Shown here: positions 35,437 to 44,770 of the stretch, piece after piece | How the letters are laid out: each line of letters starts with the position of its first letter | How positions within the stretch are numbered: position 1 is the stretch's first letter | Source: [Flexibacter] sp. ATCC 35103 | Lineage (GTDB): Bacteria; Bacteroidota; Bacteroidia; Flavobacteriales; Flavobacteriaceae | NCBI RefSeq assembly: GCF_001975985.1 | Contig: NZ_MTQF01000010.1 | Span: 239,062 to 303,061 of the forward strand | Length of the DNA stretch: 64,000 nucleotides | Reading direction: 5' to 3' | The notes under the pieces: model-generated | What the model was told of the DNA's origin: nothing | What the model saw: the letters and a program-made list of their open reading frames with translations, nothing else | Database searches by the model: none | Program-made: the position numbers and the translations under genes

Positions 35437-35468
35437 AAAAAAAAGTCCCACATTGCTGTAGGACTTTC
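35437..35468 (-). terminator. Terminator of rpsA
   Basis: AAAAGTCCCACA and TGTAGGACTTT pair over a short loop, followed by T8 on the minus strand. Its stem resembles the terminator at 26006-26037. Confidence 0.85.
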
Positions 35469-35488
35469 TATTTAGAGGAAACTAAAAA

Positions 35489-37267
35489 TTATTTTTTCTC
35501 AGTTTTTTCCATTTTAGCTTTCAATGCAGCTAATACATCATTGTTATCTCCTAAAGTTGCAGCTGGTGCATTTGTAGAAGAGTTAGATGAAGTATTTTCA
35601 GTTGCAGCTTTCACGTTTTTCTCTTCTTCTTCACGGAAGATAGCAGTGTGAGAAGCAACTACTCTTTTGAATTCTTTGTTAAATTCGATTACTTTGAAAT
35701 CAGCAGTATCGCCTTTTTTCAATTTCTTTCCGTCTTCTTTTTCAAGGTGACGAGTAGGAATGAAAGCAACGATATCATCTCCGAATTCTACAGTAGCTCC
35801 TTTGTCAACGATTTCAGAAATTTCACCATTGTGGATAGTTCCTACAGCGAAAGAGTCTTCGTATTGATCCCAAGGATTAGCAGTAGTTTGTTTGTGACCT
35901 AAAGATAATTTACGTCCTTCAACATCTAATTCTAATACAACTACATCAAGTTTCTCACCAACATTTACAAATTCAGATGGGTGTTTGATTTTCTTAGTCC
36001 AAGAAAGGTCAGAAATGTAGATTAATCCATCAATTCCTTCTTCTAATTCTACGAAAATACCAAAGTTTGTAAAGTTTCTAACGATACCTGTATGTTTAGA
36101 ACCTACTGGGTATTTAGAAGTGATATCAGTCCATGGATCTTGAGTCAATTGTTTGATACCTAATGACATTTTACGGTCATCTCTATCTAAAGTTAAGATA
36201 ACAGCTTCAACAACATCTCCAACTTTTACGAAATCCTGAGCAGAACGTAAATGAGTAGACCATGACATTTCAGAAACGTGGATTAAACCTTCAACACCTT
36301 CTGCAACTTCGATAAATGCACCGTAATCAGCGATTACAACTACTTTACCTTTTACTTTATCACCAATTGTTAAATTAGCATCTAAAGCATCCCATGGGTG
36401 AGCGTTTAATTGTTTCAATCCTAATTGAATTCTTGTTTTCTCATCATCGAAATCAAGGATTACAACGTTTAATTTTTGGTCTAATTCAAGAACTTCACTT
36501 GGGTGGTTGATTCTGCTCCAAGAAAGGTCAGTAATGTGAATTAATCCATCAACACCACCTAAGTCAATGAACACACCATAAGAAGTAATGTTTTTAACAA
36601 CACCTTCTAATACTTGTCCTTTTTGTAATTGACCGATGATTTCTTTTTTCTGTACTTCGATATCAGCTTCGATAAGCGCTTTATGAGATACAACAACGTT
36701 TTTGAATTCGTGGTTAATTTTTACCACTTTGAATTCCATCATTTTGTTTACATATACATCGTAGTCTCTAATTGGCTTAACGTCAATTTGAGATCCAGGT
36801 AAGAAAGCTTCAATTCCGAAAACGTCAACGATCATACCACCTTTAGTTCTGCATTTTACAAAACCATTAACGATTTCTCCTGTTTCGTTTGCAGAAATAA
36901 CTCTATCCCATGATTTAATAGTACGTGCTTTTCTGTGAGATAATACTAATTGACCTGTTTTGTCCTCACGGATGTCGATTAATACTTCTACTTTGTCACC
37001 TACTTTTAAGTTTGGGTTGTAACGGAACTCGTTTAAAGAAATAACACCTTCAGATTTAGCATTGATATCAACGATAACGTCTCTATCTGTAATTCTAACA
37101 ACAACTCCTTCAACTACTTCTTCTTGATCTGTAGCGATGAAAGTTTTAGATACTAGTTCTTCAAACTCTTGTAAGTTTTTCTCATCAACTGCATCAATTC
37201 CTTCTTGGAAGTTATGCCAGTTAAAATTTGCTAAAAACTCTTCTTGTGATTTTAATTGTTCAGACAT
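35489..37267 (-). CDS. rpsA: 30S ribosomal protein S1
   Basis: 592 residues. Six S1 (OB-fold) repeats can be followed. The four central and later ones carry the classic pattern (GVVKNITSYGVFIDLGGVDGLIHITDLSW; GKVVVIADYGAFIEVAEGVEGLIHVSEMSW; GIVRNFTNFGIFVELEEGIDGLIYISDLSW). A Ser/Asn/Ala-rich tail ends in Lys. S1 recruits mRNA to the 30S subunit. Length is slightly above the ~557 of E. coli, as usual in Bacteroidetes. A matching consensus promoter lies upstream. Confidence 0.97.
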   Translation of the reverse strand: MSEQLKSQEEFLANFNWHNFQEGIDAVDEKNLQEFEELVSKTFIATDQEEVVEGVVVRITDRDVIVDINAKSEGVISLNEFRYNPNLKVGDKVEVLIDIREDKTGQLVLSHRKARTIKSWDRVISANETGEIVNGFVKCRTKGGMIVDVFGIEAFLPGSQIDVKPIRDYDVYVNKMMEFKVVKINHEFKNVVVSHKALIEADIEVQKKEIIGQLQKGQVLEGVVKNITSYGVFIDLGGVDGLIHITDLSWSRINHPSEVLELDQKLNVVILDFDDEKTRIQLGLKQLNAHPWDALDANLTIGDKVKGKVVVIADYGAFIEVAEGVEGLIHVSEMSWSTHLRSAQDFVKVGDVVEAVILTLDRDDRKMSLGIKQLTQDPWTDITSKYPVGSKHTGIVRNFTNFGIFVELEEGIDGLIYISDLSWTKKIKHPSEFVNVGEKLDVVVLELDVEGRKLSLGHKQTTANPWDQYEDSFAVGTIHNGEISEIVDKGATVEFGDDIVAFIPTRHLEKEDGKKLKKGDTADFKVIEFNKEFKRVVASHTAIFREEEEKNVKAATENTSSNSSTNAPAATLGDNNDVLAALKAKMEKTEKK

Positions 37268-37415
37268 GCTGATAAAAAATTTGTATTCTGTTTTTCTTGA
37301 GTTTCTTAATGCGATAGAAAAAACAGAAGTTGTTTTACATAAATAGTTGATACCTAATGGAAACTCTTCTCTGCCAAAAGGTTTGCAAAATTAATACATT
37401 TTTTTGTAATAGCAA
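37268..37415 (-). promoter_or_regulatory. rpsA promoter and ~110-nt leader
   Basis: TTG (37413-37415), 19 bases, TAATTTTG (37386-37393) on the minus strand fits the Bacteroidetes consensus. The transcript would start near 37379 and have a leader of about 110 bases before the ATG, long enough for an autoregulatory structure, which is inferred and not shown. Confidence 0.7.
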
Positions 37416-37475
37416 AACAATTCTAAATGATTATCAGCTAATTGCTCAGGAGTAGCAAATTTAAGGTTTTCAAGA

Positions 37476-37550
37476 CCTGAAGTCCCGCTTTCTCTACTAT
37501 TTTTTATCCTCAGCGGCGGACATAAAAGGATAACCGCTCTATCGGGGCTA
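37476..37550 (-). repeat. Dispersed structured element, copy 3 (inverted)
   Basis: Read on the minus strand it opens TAGCCCCGAT and runs through TTATCCT ... AGGATAA (a 7-bp stem) to GCGGGACTTCAGG. It keeps the flanks of copies 1 and 2 but has a different, still pairing, stem. It lies in the 464-base gap 37268-37731. Confidence 0.6.
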
Positions 37551-37584
37551 GATTAGAAATTTTATCATTTTCAACAACCCTATC

Positions 37585-37660
37585 TGTCAGGCTGAGCGAA
37601 GTCGAAGCTCTTTTTACTATACGGAGCTATCTTTTATTTAAGTCTGAAACTTCGACGAAG
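37585..37660. repeat. Degenerate TGTCA.../GTCGAAG inverted repeat
   Basis: CTGTCAGGCTGAGCGAAGTCGAAG at one side and CTTCGAC near 37650-37656 form a partial inverted repeat. It resembles the widespread Bacteroidetes intergenic repeat with the core GAGCGAAGTCGAAG and is a distant relative of the 100-bp palindromes. The rest of this stretch shows no coding potential. Confidence 0.45.
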
Positions 37661-37679
37661 ATTAATCCGTAATCAGAGC

Positions 37680-37712
37680 AAACCCGACAGGTTTTAAAAA
37701 CCTGTCGGGTTT
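37680..37712. terminator. Terminator-like hairpin
   Basis: AAACCCGACAGGTTTT and AAAACCTGTCGGGTTT form a near-perfect palindrome. It lies 20 bases beyond the stop of the membrane protein gene 37732-38568 on the minus strand. T tracts are short. Confidence 0.7.
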
Positions 37713-37731
37713 AACCATTCATTTCTAATCT

Positions 37732-38568
37732 TTAAAATTCTATTACACTTCTAAGTTTTACAAACAAATCATGAATCATTTTCTGAATGTTTTCCTTCTC
37801 AAAAGGTGTTGAACTATCGTAAAACAAAAACAAAATAAACAACATCAACAATACATAAAACAGCACTAAAAGCAGATCAGAAAATACTGATTTGGGATAA
37901 AAAGTATAATCCTTAATATTGATTGAGTTTGCAATAAAAATCCAGGGATTTATGGTAAGATCAGGTCTGTAATGCGCTAGCCCCAATAAAAATCCCCGAA
38001 TCAAATCTGCTCGATTAATATAAATACCACCAAAAAGATGACTCGAAGTAAAATATTCACTATGAATAATTTCCTTTTCATTTACTATAACTCTCCAAAA
38101 AAGCTTCGTTACACTACCTCCATCAGACTTGGCTCCTCTTGAATTATAGCTCAAACAATCAATATCAAATTTTGCGATATAAATTCCTTTTTGTTTTCCT
38201 AAAGGTCTTTCAGTAAATTGACTCCAGAGTAATTCATTGACAACAGTATTATTAAACCGATTATAATAATGAACTCCTTTTTCATCTATGATAGTAGTGG
38301 TATATCGTTTTCTTCTTTCATAGACTACCTTATATATAAAAAAGCCAATTGCAGCGGCAATTGATACTACCAAAACAATTAAACCTAAAACCTCTTTTCC
38401 GGACATTAAAGGCTCTGTAAATAATTCTGCTATTAAATAAATCATCAGACCAACTCCTACTAATGCCAGTACTAGAACAAAAATACCAGTTGTAAATCCC
38501 CAAAATATATTAGAAATTGAACGAACAGTGCGAAACGGAGGAAGAGAATTCTTATATTGAGATAACAT
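37732..38568 (-). CDS. Membrane protein of unknown function, paralog of 39217-39936
   Basis: 278 residues: two N-terminal helices (about 27-50 and 65-88), a soluble PH-like domain carrying TTTIIDEKGVHYYNRFNNTVVNELLW, a late GLAHYRPDLTINPWIF segment, and a C-terminal helix (about 243-262). The same segments in the same order occur in the neighbour at 39217 with roughly 40% identity by eye, so these are duplicates. I do not recognise a family name. It may be a membrane-anchored domain reading an internal signal (inference). Confidence 0.55.
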   Translation of the reverse strand: MLSQYKNSLPPFRTVRSISNIFWGFTTGIFVLVLALVGVGLMIYLIAELFTEPLMSGKEVLGLIVLVVSIAAAIGFFIYKVVYERRKRYTTTIIDEKGVHYYNRFNNTVVNELLWSQFTERPLGKQKGIYIAKFDIDCLSYNSRGAKSDGGSVTKLFWRVIVNEKEIIHSEYFTSSHLFGGIYINRADLIRGFLLGLAHYRPDLTINPWIFIANSINIKDYTFYPKSVFSDLLLVLFYVLLMLFILFLFYDSSTPFEKENIQKMIHDLFVKLRSVIEF

Positions 38569-38687
38569 ATTGCAGTTTTATAGGCAAATGTACAATCTTT
38601 AAATTGTAAACAAAAACCTATAAAAAATATCAGTTCATAAATATAAATGTAAATTTATAAGAAACTTTAATCGCATATTTTAATTTT

Positions 38688-39203
38688 ATGGCTATGAGAC
38701 TTGACGAAATAAAACTAAAAATAGACACTTTCCATAAAAACGGACAAGTTATCAATGCTGTTTATTGGTTATTAAAAAAGTATAATCTCAAAAATACTAA
38801 TTTAAAAGGATTTGAGTTTAGAGAAAATGCTAAACCGGATTTTATCCTCATGACAACTGAAGGAGATTTTGGCAAACCTCAAATTATACGTATACCTAAA
38901 AACACTTTCGAGTTTCCGCTAGAATTAATGCTTGTTTTAATTGCTCACGAAATGGTTCACGTTAATCAAAAAACAATAAAACCTTATGTCTTAGATAAAA
39001 ACGAGCGAGAATGGCAGGGTTATTTCGAAATGAACTTTCATATTCAGTTTCCGCAAATTCCTGAAATATCCAACTTTCATAAAAAATTCTTCGCTAATAA
39101 AGGTCTTGAATATTACAAACGAATGGGAGAAGGCTCTGAGCTTCAACAAAAATATGCAGAACAAAAAAGACAAGTAGAAGATTTGATTACGTCTTTAAAA
39201 TAA
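38688..39203 (+). CDS. Putative zinc metallopeptidase-like protein (HEMVH)
   Basis: 171 residues. A helix carries HEMVH (about residue 87-91), and the downstream NEREWQGY supplies a Glu that could be the third ligand, as in SprT/M48-type small proteases. There is no signal peptide or membrane helix, so it should be cytoplasmic. The rest matches no family I can name. It lies between two membrane-protein paralogs that are read the other way. Confidence 0.6.
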   Translation: MAMRLDEIKLKIDTFHKNGQVINAVYWLLKKYNLKNTNLKGFEFRENAKPDFILMTTEGDFGKPQIIRIPKNTFEFPLELMLVLIAHEMVHVNQKTIKPYVLDKNEREWQGYFEMNFHIQFPQIPEISNFHKKFFANKGLEYYKRMGEGSELQQKYAEQKRQVEDLITSLK

Positions 39204-39216
39204 GTGTTATAAATCA

Positions 39217-39936
39217 TCAATTTACAAAATAATAAATCAATCCTAAAACAACAATACAAAACACAGCAGACATAATTCTAACCCGTTTTTGTTGACGATA
39301 ATCAATACTATAGTTCTCCGGATTGATATAATGATTTGTAAAAATGATGGGGTCAACAGTAATATCAGGTCTATAATGAGCAACACCTAATAAAAATGTC
39401 CTAATCAACTCTAATCTATTTACATAAAACATTACAAAAAAATGCCTTCCTAAAAAAGCATCATTATGAACTGTTACCTTATTATCAATTAAAACAGGCC
39501 AATAAAACTGATCAAAAAGTGACTTCATTGGCATTTGCGAACTAACATCAAATTTTGGAACTTCAAAAACATATTCAAGCTTTTCTCTTTTAGCAAAACT
39601 ATTCCAGGGCAATTCTTTGACAATTTTGTTATTGAATTTATTCAAATACCGAATTCCTTTTTCGTCAATTACAGTTGTAGTATATATTTTTTTTCTTGAA
39701 TAAATTAACAATACAACTATACCAGCTAAAGCAATAAAAAAAATCAAAAACAAAAAAACGTAAGCTATTACATCTAGCCCAATTTCTTCATGGGAGCTAA
39801 AAAGTAAAAAGACAATTCCTGCAACGAAAAAAAGGACAAAACACACCCAAAATAAACCAAAGACAAAATTCAGCCATAATATTGGTTTTGAACTGACAGC
39901 CTTAAAAGGTGGAATTGATTTTTGTTGATTTTGCAT
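39217..39936 (-). CDS. Membrane protein of unknown function, paralog of 37732-38568
   Basis: 239 residues. Two N-terminal helices (about 20-45 and 55-80), then TTTVIDEKGIRYLNKFNNKIVKELPW, then LLGVAHYRPDITVDPIIF and a C-terminal helix (about 218-236). These segments parallel the gene at 37732. It begins 102 bases from the nucleoside-permease gene and lies across the HEMVH gene from its paralog, converging on that gene's 3' end with a 13-base gap. Confidence 0.55.
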   Translation of the reverse strand: MQNQQKSIPPFKAVSSKPILWLNFVFGLFWVCFVLFFVAGIVFLLFSSHEEIGLDVIAYVFLFLIFFIALAGIVVLLIYSRKKIYTTTVIDEKGIRYLNKFNNKIVKELPWNSFAKREKLEYVFEVPKFDVSSQMPMKSLFDQFYWPVLIDNKVTVHNDAFLGRHFFVMFYVNRLELIRTFLLGVAHYRPDITVDPIIFTNHYINPENYSIDYRQQKRVRIMSAVFCIVVLGLIYYFVN

Positions 39937-39984
39937 AGTATTACCTAAAGATGAATAATCAAATATACATATAAACAGAAAAAG

Positions 39985-40020
39985 AAAAACCCGCTTTCAA
40001 TAAATAGAAAGCGGGTTTTA
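39985..40020 (-). terminator. Terminator of the NupG-like gene
   Basis: AAAACCCGCTTTC and GAAAGCGGGTTTT pair over a short loop. It lies 19 bases past the stop of 40039-41415. Confidence 0.85.
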
Positions 40021-40038
40021 AATATAATTTGTAAAATC

Positions 40039-41415
40039 TTAATGACTCAAATTTTCTATTTCCTTAGGATCATGTTTGTGCTTGAACAAAACTGCAAAAG
40101 CAATTGCTATAACCAAAGCATAAGCTGCAAAAGACAACCAGATCGTATGCCAGTCTTTCATTAAAATTGGATTTGTAAAAATTCCATCTGTAGAAATTGA
40201 ATTTCCCTGACCTTTTACAAAATCTAACATTTTAGAATTCGTAGCGTCTGTTTGCAAAAATCCAGCTAATTCAGTTGTATTATGAAATGATTTTGTAAAG
40301 AAACGATCAATTGCCCAACCTGAAGTTAAGCTTCCTAAAACTGCTCCTACTCCATTTGTCATCATCATAAATAAACCTTGTGCTGATGAACGTATTTTAG
40401 AATCGGTGTTGCTTTCTACAAATAATGAACCTGAGATATTAAAGAAGTCAAATGCCATTCCATAAACGATACAAGACAAAATAATCATCCATAATCCTCC
40501 AACAGGATCTCCAAAAGCAAATAATCCGAAACGTAATACCCAAGCCAACATACTAATCAACATAACTTGTTTGATTCCAAAACGTCTTAAGAAAAACGGA
40601 ATAGCCAAAATAAACAAGGTTTCAGATACCTGAGAAATCGACATAATAATAGTCGAATATTTGATTACGAAAGAATCTGCATATTTAGGAAAATGCTTAA
40701 ATTCATCTAAGAATACATCTCCATAAGCATTTGTTAATTGTAATGCACCTCCTAAAAACATAGAAAACACAAAAAACAAAGCCATTTTATAATTTCCAAA
40801 TAATTTAAAAGCCTCTAATCCTAAAGTTTCAACTAACGAAGCATCTTCTTTAGTTAAACGCTGTGGCTCACATTTTGGTAATGTAAAAGCATAAATTCCA
40901 AGAATTAAGGCTCCAACTCCGGCAATATAAAATTGATATTCAGTTGCTTTACTTCCGCTTAAATTAGTAATCCACATCGCGGCGATAAAACCAATAGTTC
41001 CCCAAACACGAATAGGCGGAAAATCTTTTACTATATTTTTGTTATTCAGTTTTAATGAAGTATACGAAATTGAATTACTTAGTGCAATTGTTGGCATATA
41101 ACAACACATTGCTGCAAACATTACGTATATAAAATTATCCGGTGTAGTTACCTGTGCAATACCAAATAAAACGACTGCATAAAATATATGTAACAAACCA
41201 TATAATTTTTCAGCATTTACCCATCTGTCAGCAATGATTCCTGTTAGAGTCGGCATGAATAAAGAAGCAATTCCCATAGTTCCGAAAACAAGACCAAATT
41301 GGGTTCCTTCCCAATTTTTTGTTCCAAACCAATAATTTCCAATTGTTATAAGCCAGGCTCCCCAAACAAAAAATTGAAGAAAGCTCATTATAATCAACCT
41401 GTTTTTAATTCCCAT
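40039..41415 (-). CDS. MFS nucleoside:H+ symporter (NupG/YegT-like)
   Basis: 458 residues with 12 predicted helices. The N-terminus (NRLIIMSFLQFFVWGAWLITIGNYW) and the FGTMGIASLFMPTLTGIIADRW loop are typical of the nucleoside:proton symporter (NHS) branch of the MFS. The length is close to NupG (418) with a slightly longer end. Neighbour of cmk (cytidylate kinase), which fits nucleoside salvage, although they are 70 bases apart on the same strand and may not be one operon. Confidence 0.85.
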   Translation of the reverse strand: MGIKNRLIIMSFLQFFVWGAWLITIGNYWFGTKNWEGTQFGLVFGTMGIASLFMPTLTGIIADRWVNAEKLYGLLHIFYAVVLFGIAQVTTPDNFIYVMFAAMCCYMPTIALSNSISYTSLKLNNKNIVKDFPPIRVWGTIGFIAAMWITNLSGSKATEYQFYIAGVGALILGIYAFTLPKCEPQRLTKEDASLVETLGLEAFKLFGNYKMALFFVFSMFLGGALQLTNAYGDVFLDEFKHFPKYADSFVIKYSTIIMSISQVSETLFILAIPFFLRRFGIKQVMLISMLAWVLRFGLFAFGDPVGGLWMIILSCIVYGMAFDFFNISGSLFVESNTDSKIRSSAQGLFMMMTNGVGAVLGSLTSGWAIDRFFTKSFHNTTELAGFLQTDATNSKMLDFVKGQGNSISTDGIFTNPILMKDWHTIWLSFAAYALVIAIAFAVLFKHKHDPKEIENLSH

Positions 41416-41485
41416 ATGATGAAATTGTCTTTAAAATAATAAATGAAGCGGTAAAACTACCATTAAAATAAATATCTACAAAAAT

Positions 41486-42178
41486 TTAATTCGTTTTTAC
41501 AACATCATTTATTAATTCTAAAACAGCTGAGAACTGTTCTTCTCTGCTTAAATAAGAATTATCTATTTCAATTGCGTCATCTGCAATCACTAAAGGAGAA
41601 TCTTCACGGTGTGTATCTATGTAATCTCTTTCGACAACATTTTTCAAAACTTCTTCATAAGATACATCGTCACCTTTTTGCTGCAGTTCGTCAAAACGTC
41701 TTTGAGCACGTGTTTCTGCACTGGCTGTCATAAAAACTTTAAGTTCTGCGTTAGGAAAAACAACCGTTCCTATATCTCTGCCATCCATAACAATAGCTTT
41801 GTTTTTCCCCATTTCCTGTTGTTGTTCAACCAACTTAGAACGAACTTCAGAAACTTCTGCTACTTTACTTACAAAGTTAGAAACTTCAATAGTTCTAATT
41901 TGTTTTTCGACGTTTTCACCATTTAAATACATTTCGGCAAAACCCAGATCAGCGTTAAATTTAAATTCTAACTGAATATTTGGCAAAGCCTCAATTAGTG
42001 CTTTTTTATCAAAAAAATCAGCTTTTATAAGCTGATTTTGCATTGCAAAATAGGCAACTGCACGATACATTGCTCCGGTGTCTACATAAACATAATGCAG
42101 CTCTTTTGCTAATTGTTTTGCTAAAGTGCTTTTTCCTGTTGATGAGAACCCATCAATTGCAATGGTGATTTTTTTCAA
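41486..42178 (-). CDS. cmk: Cytidylate kinase
   Basis: 230 residues. P-loop GFSSTGKST at 10-18, the substrate-binding VDTGAMYRA, GRDIG (about 131), and RAQRR lid region are all present. It phosphorylates CMP/dCMP. It is in a run with the L,D-transpeptidase-like genes and porQ on the same strand; porQ next to cmk is known in Porphyromonas. Confidence 0.95.
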   Translation of the reverse strand: MKKITIAIDGFSSTGKSTLAKQLAKELHYVYVDTGAMYRAVAYFAMQNQLIKADFFDKKALIEALPNIQLEFKFNADLGFAEMYLNGENVEKQIRTIEVSNFVSKVAEVSEVRSKLVEQQQEMGKNKAIVMDGRDIGTVVFPNAELKVFMTASAETRAQRRFDELQQKGDDVSYEEVLKNVVERDYIDTHREDSPLVIADDAIEIDNSYLSREEQFSAVLELINDVVKTN

Positions 42179-42214
42179 TTTTTTATATTTTAAAGTTTAA
42201 TACAATTAAGGTTT

Positions 42215-42817
42215 TTAATAATAAATACTCATAACAATATTTGATTTTGAGCTATCTATTATTGCAGCCATTCGGTCAAAATATCTTTTATTAACCATAG
42301 GGCAGCCGTAACTATTGCAAATATAGTTATCCTGTTCTTTATATGGAACATCAAAATAATAATGAAATACAATATCGCGAATAAAGGCATTACTATTAGT
42401 TGTATCTAATCCGTACAACTTATAAGCTTTTCCAAACTTACCTATATAATAGTTTCCAATTGAATATTTTCCCAGTGAAGTACTTAATGAATTTGGGACA
42501 TTACTAAATTTTAGCCTCCCTTTTATTTTAGTCTCAGACCCAGAGCCATGCGCAACTAATCCTCTATCAATAATCTTATTTAGCTTTAAATCATAAACAA
42601 AAAAACGATTTTGACCCGAAGGTATTTTCATATCAATAAAAAAAGCAATTCTACTATTGTATTTTGAATTGCTATTTATCAATTTTTTTACTGCATTGAT
42701 TTGTGCGATATCAATACTCTTATCATTTTTTGATAAAAAAGTATTCGTACTAAAAATAATTTTATACCCAAAAAGAACAACTAGCATTAAAAGAAAAACA
42801 AAAAAGATCTTCTTCAT
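42215..42817 (-). CDS. L,D-transpeptidase-like (YkuD_2 type) exported protein, paralog 1
   Basis: 200 residues with one N-terminal hydrophobic helix (about 4-20). The catalytic region carries HGSGSETKIKG and later CNSYGCPMV, corresponding to the His and the S-x-G-C motifs of murein L,D-transpeptidases. The x is Tyr rather than the common His/Arg. A tandem paralog starts 108 bases away at 42926. It may cross-link or attach to peptidoglycan; the activity is inferred. Confidence 0.75.
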   Translation of the reverse strand: MKKIFFVFLLMLVVLFGYKIIFSTNTFLSKNDKSIDIAQINAVKKLINSNSKYNSRIAFFIDMKIPSGQNRFFVYDLKLNKIIDRGLVAHGSGSETKIKGRLKFSNVPNSLSTSLGKYSIGNYYIGKFGKAYKLYGLDTTNSNAFIRDIVFHYYFDVPYKEQDNYICNSYGCPMVNKRYFDRMAAIIDSSKSNIVMSIYY

Positions 42818-42925
42818 ACTAATATAAAGGATTAAAAAAGTAATTTAAAATTAAAGACAAAATAAGAATAACCATTGATACCAAATCAATAGAATTAAAT
42901 AAAAAGCTGTATTCAATAAAGGATT

Positions 42926-43528
42926 CTAATAATAAATATCCAGGATAATATTTGATTTTGAAGTATCAATATATTTTTCTATTCTCTTAAAAAATTGCTC
43001 GTTAACCATTGGACATCCATGACTATTACTAATATAATAATCTTGTTCATCATAAGGAACTGCTGAATAGTAATGTAAAACGATAGCTCTTGATAAAGCA
43101 TTGTTATTGGTTTCATCTAAACCGCTTAATCTATACGCTTTTCCAAATCCGCCTTTATAGCATTTACCTATAGCATATCTTCCTAATGCCGTGCAATTAG
43201 AGTTTGGAGTGTTACTAAATTTCAAGCTTCCCTTAACTCCAGTTTCAGATCCGGAACCGTGTGCCACTAATCCCTGATCTAATATTTTATTGTTTACTAA
43301 GTCATAAACAAAAAAACGATTTTTACCCGAAGGTATTCTCATGTCAACAAAAAAAGCAATTTTAGTATTGTATTTAGGATCAATACTAATCATGTTTCTT
43401 ATTTCGGTTACTCTAGTATTTATCCTTTCTATTTCTAGACTGGTAATAGTAGTTTCATTTTTGTAATAGTGTTTTGAACCCGTTAAAACACCTAAAGTCA
43501 TAAACAACAATAAACTAAATATTTTCAT
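42926..43528 (-). CDS. L,D-transpeptidase-like (YkuD_2 type) exported protein, paralog 2
   Basis: 200 residues, about 50-60% like paralog 1 by eye. It has a short hydrophobic N-terminus (2-18), HGSGSETGVKG and SNSHGCPMV, keeping the standard SHGC form. It lies 4 bases from the end of porQ. A catalytic Cys is present in both copies, so both could be active. Confidence 0.75.
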   Translation of the reverse strand: MKIFSLLLFMTLGVLTGSKHYYKNETTITSLEIERINTRVTEIRNMISIDPKYNTKIAFFVDMRIPSGKNRFFVYDLVNNKILDQGLVAHGSGSETGVKGSLKFSNTPNSNCTALGRYAIGKCYKGGFGKAYRLSGLDETNNNALSRAIVLHYYSAVPYDEQDYYISNSHGCPMVNEQFFKRIEKYIDTSKSNIILDIYY

Positions 43529-43532
43529 ATAA

Positions 43533-44552
43533 TTATTGAAAATTTAAAATTAGACCAAAAAGACTTGTATTAGCTGCCAATGTATATCTCGAATACGAAT
43601 AATTAAACTTTAACTTATTTATTTTTAAACCAAATCCTAATGAAATTCCTGAAAAATTACGTTGTTCATCAATCCTTAATTCTTCAGCTCTTCTAAAATT
43701 ATATCCTAAACGCAAATTAAATGCTTTCTGTGGAAAAAGTTCTACTCCAAAAATAACATGCCTCAAAGCATTATTTACGAATGAAACTTTTTCCTCACTT
43801 GTTGACCCATCAATATTGGTTTCGCTACGAACGGGGTTCGAAAAAGAAATATTCCATTGTTGCAAATTATCTAAAGTAAGATGCCAACGAATAGGTACAT
43901 GTTCTAATTCCTGCGAAACACCGGCAATGATTTCAAAGGGCAAATTCTCTTGTATTCCTGAATAAGTAGTAAATTGTGTACCAATATTTCTAAATACCAG
44001 GGCCAAATTTACATTATTTTTTTCAATTTCATACATAATTCCCACATCAATTGCACCACCTATAGAATTATAACTTTCTAAAGTTGAAGTTATTAACTTC
44101 GCATTTGCTCCTACATGTATATCTGTATAAGGAATATTATAAGCATAACCTAATGATAATGCGCCTTCACTCCCTGTAAAATTTGACGTTGCCTGACCGT
44201 TTTCATCATAACCTTCAAAGGATCCGTAGTTTACATAACTTACTCCTGCATAAAAAGTTTGCACGTGCCTGTCGTATGTATAGGCGTAAGAAGCTGTACC
44301 ATAAGACGCTTCTCCGTAGTAACTACCATAATTCATTGCCAGGTGGTTGTCCATATCTTCATTTAATGCTGCAGGATTCGACATCACTTGATTGACATCT
44401 TCATCATAAATTGTTATCGTTTTCCCTCCTAACGCTGCCTGCCTTGGTGAAGTCGTTAAATTAAGAAACTGATAGGTGTAACGTCCTCCAACTTGTCCGA
44501 AAGAAATCGAACAAACTAATATAAAAAAAAGTAAAACAAATCGTTTTAACAT
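43533..44552 (-). CDS. porQ: Type IX secretion system protein PorQ
   Basis: 339 residues with a signal peptide (1-19, ending SFGQ). The N-terminus (VGGRYTYQFLNLTTSPRQAALGGK) and the beta-strand-rich rest are those of PorQ, the outer-membrane partner of the PorU sortase complex in T9SS. This supports the T9SS sorting domains seen on the LRR proteins. A -7 box (TATATTTG) is at 44591-44598. It is the first gene of a run with two L,D-transpeptidase-like genes and cmk. Confidence 0.9.
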   Translation of the reverse strand: MLKRFVLLFFILVCSISFGQVGGRYTYQFLNLTTSPRQAALGGKTITIYDEDVNQVMSNPAALNEDMDNHLAMNYGSYYGEASYGTASYAYTYDRHVQTFYAGVSYVNYGSFEGYDENGQATSNFTGSEGALSLGYAYNIPYTDIHVGANAKLITSTLESYNSIGGAIDVGIMYEIEKNNVNLALVFRNIGTQFTTYSGIQENLPFEIIAGVSQELEHVPIRWHLTLDNLQQWNISFSNPVRSETNIDGSTSEEKVSFVNNALRHVIFGVELFPQKAFNLRLGYNFRRAEELRIDEQRNFSGISLGFGLKINKLKFNYSYSRYTLAANTSLFGLILNFQ

Positions 44553-44702
44553 GCTTTCGGGGCGATTCCTATATGGGAATAACGCAAATACAAATATAAA
44601 ATTATATAACTTATAAAATAATTTTATTAACTATTTGAAAACCAACAATTATACCAAATTTTAAAGGTCAAAATCCTAAAAAAACAATTTAAATTAAATT
44701 AA

Positions 44703-44748
44703 AAATTCCAAATTCTCATCTTAAATCTAAGATTAGAATTTGGAATTT
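44703..44748 (-). terminator. Terminator of lon
   Basis: AAATTCCAAATTCT and AGAATTTGGAATTT pair around a loop of ~16 bases that itself pairs (ATCTTA/TAAGAT). It is followed by a T run on the minus strand. Confidence 0.8.
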
Positions 44749-44770
44749 AAATATGAGAACTTAATTAAGT

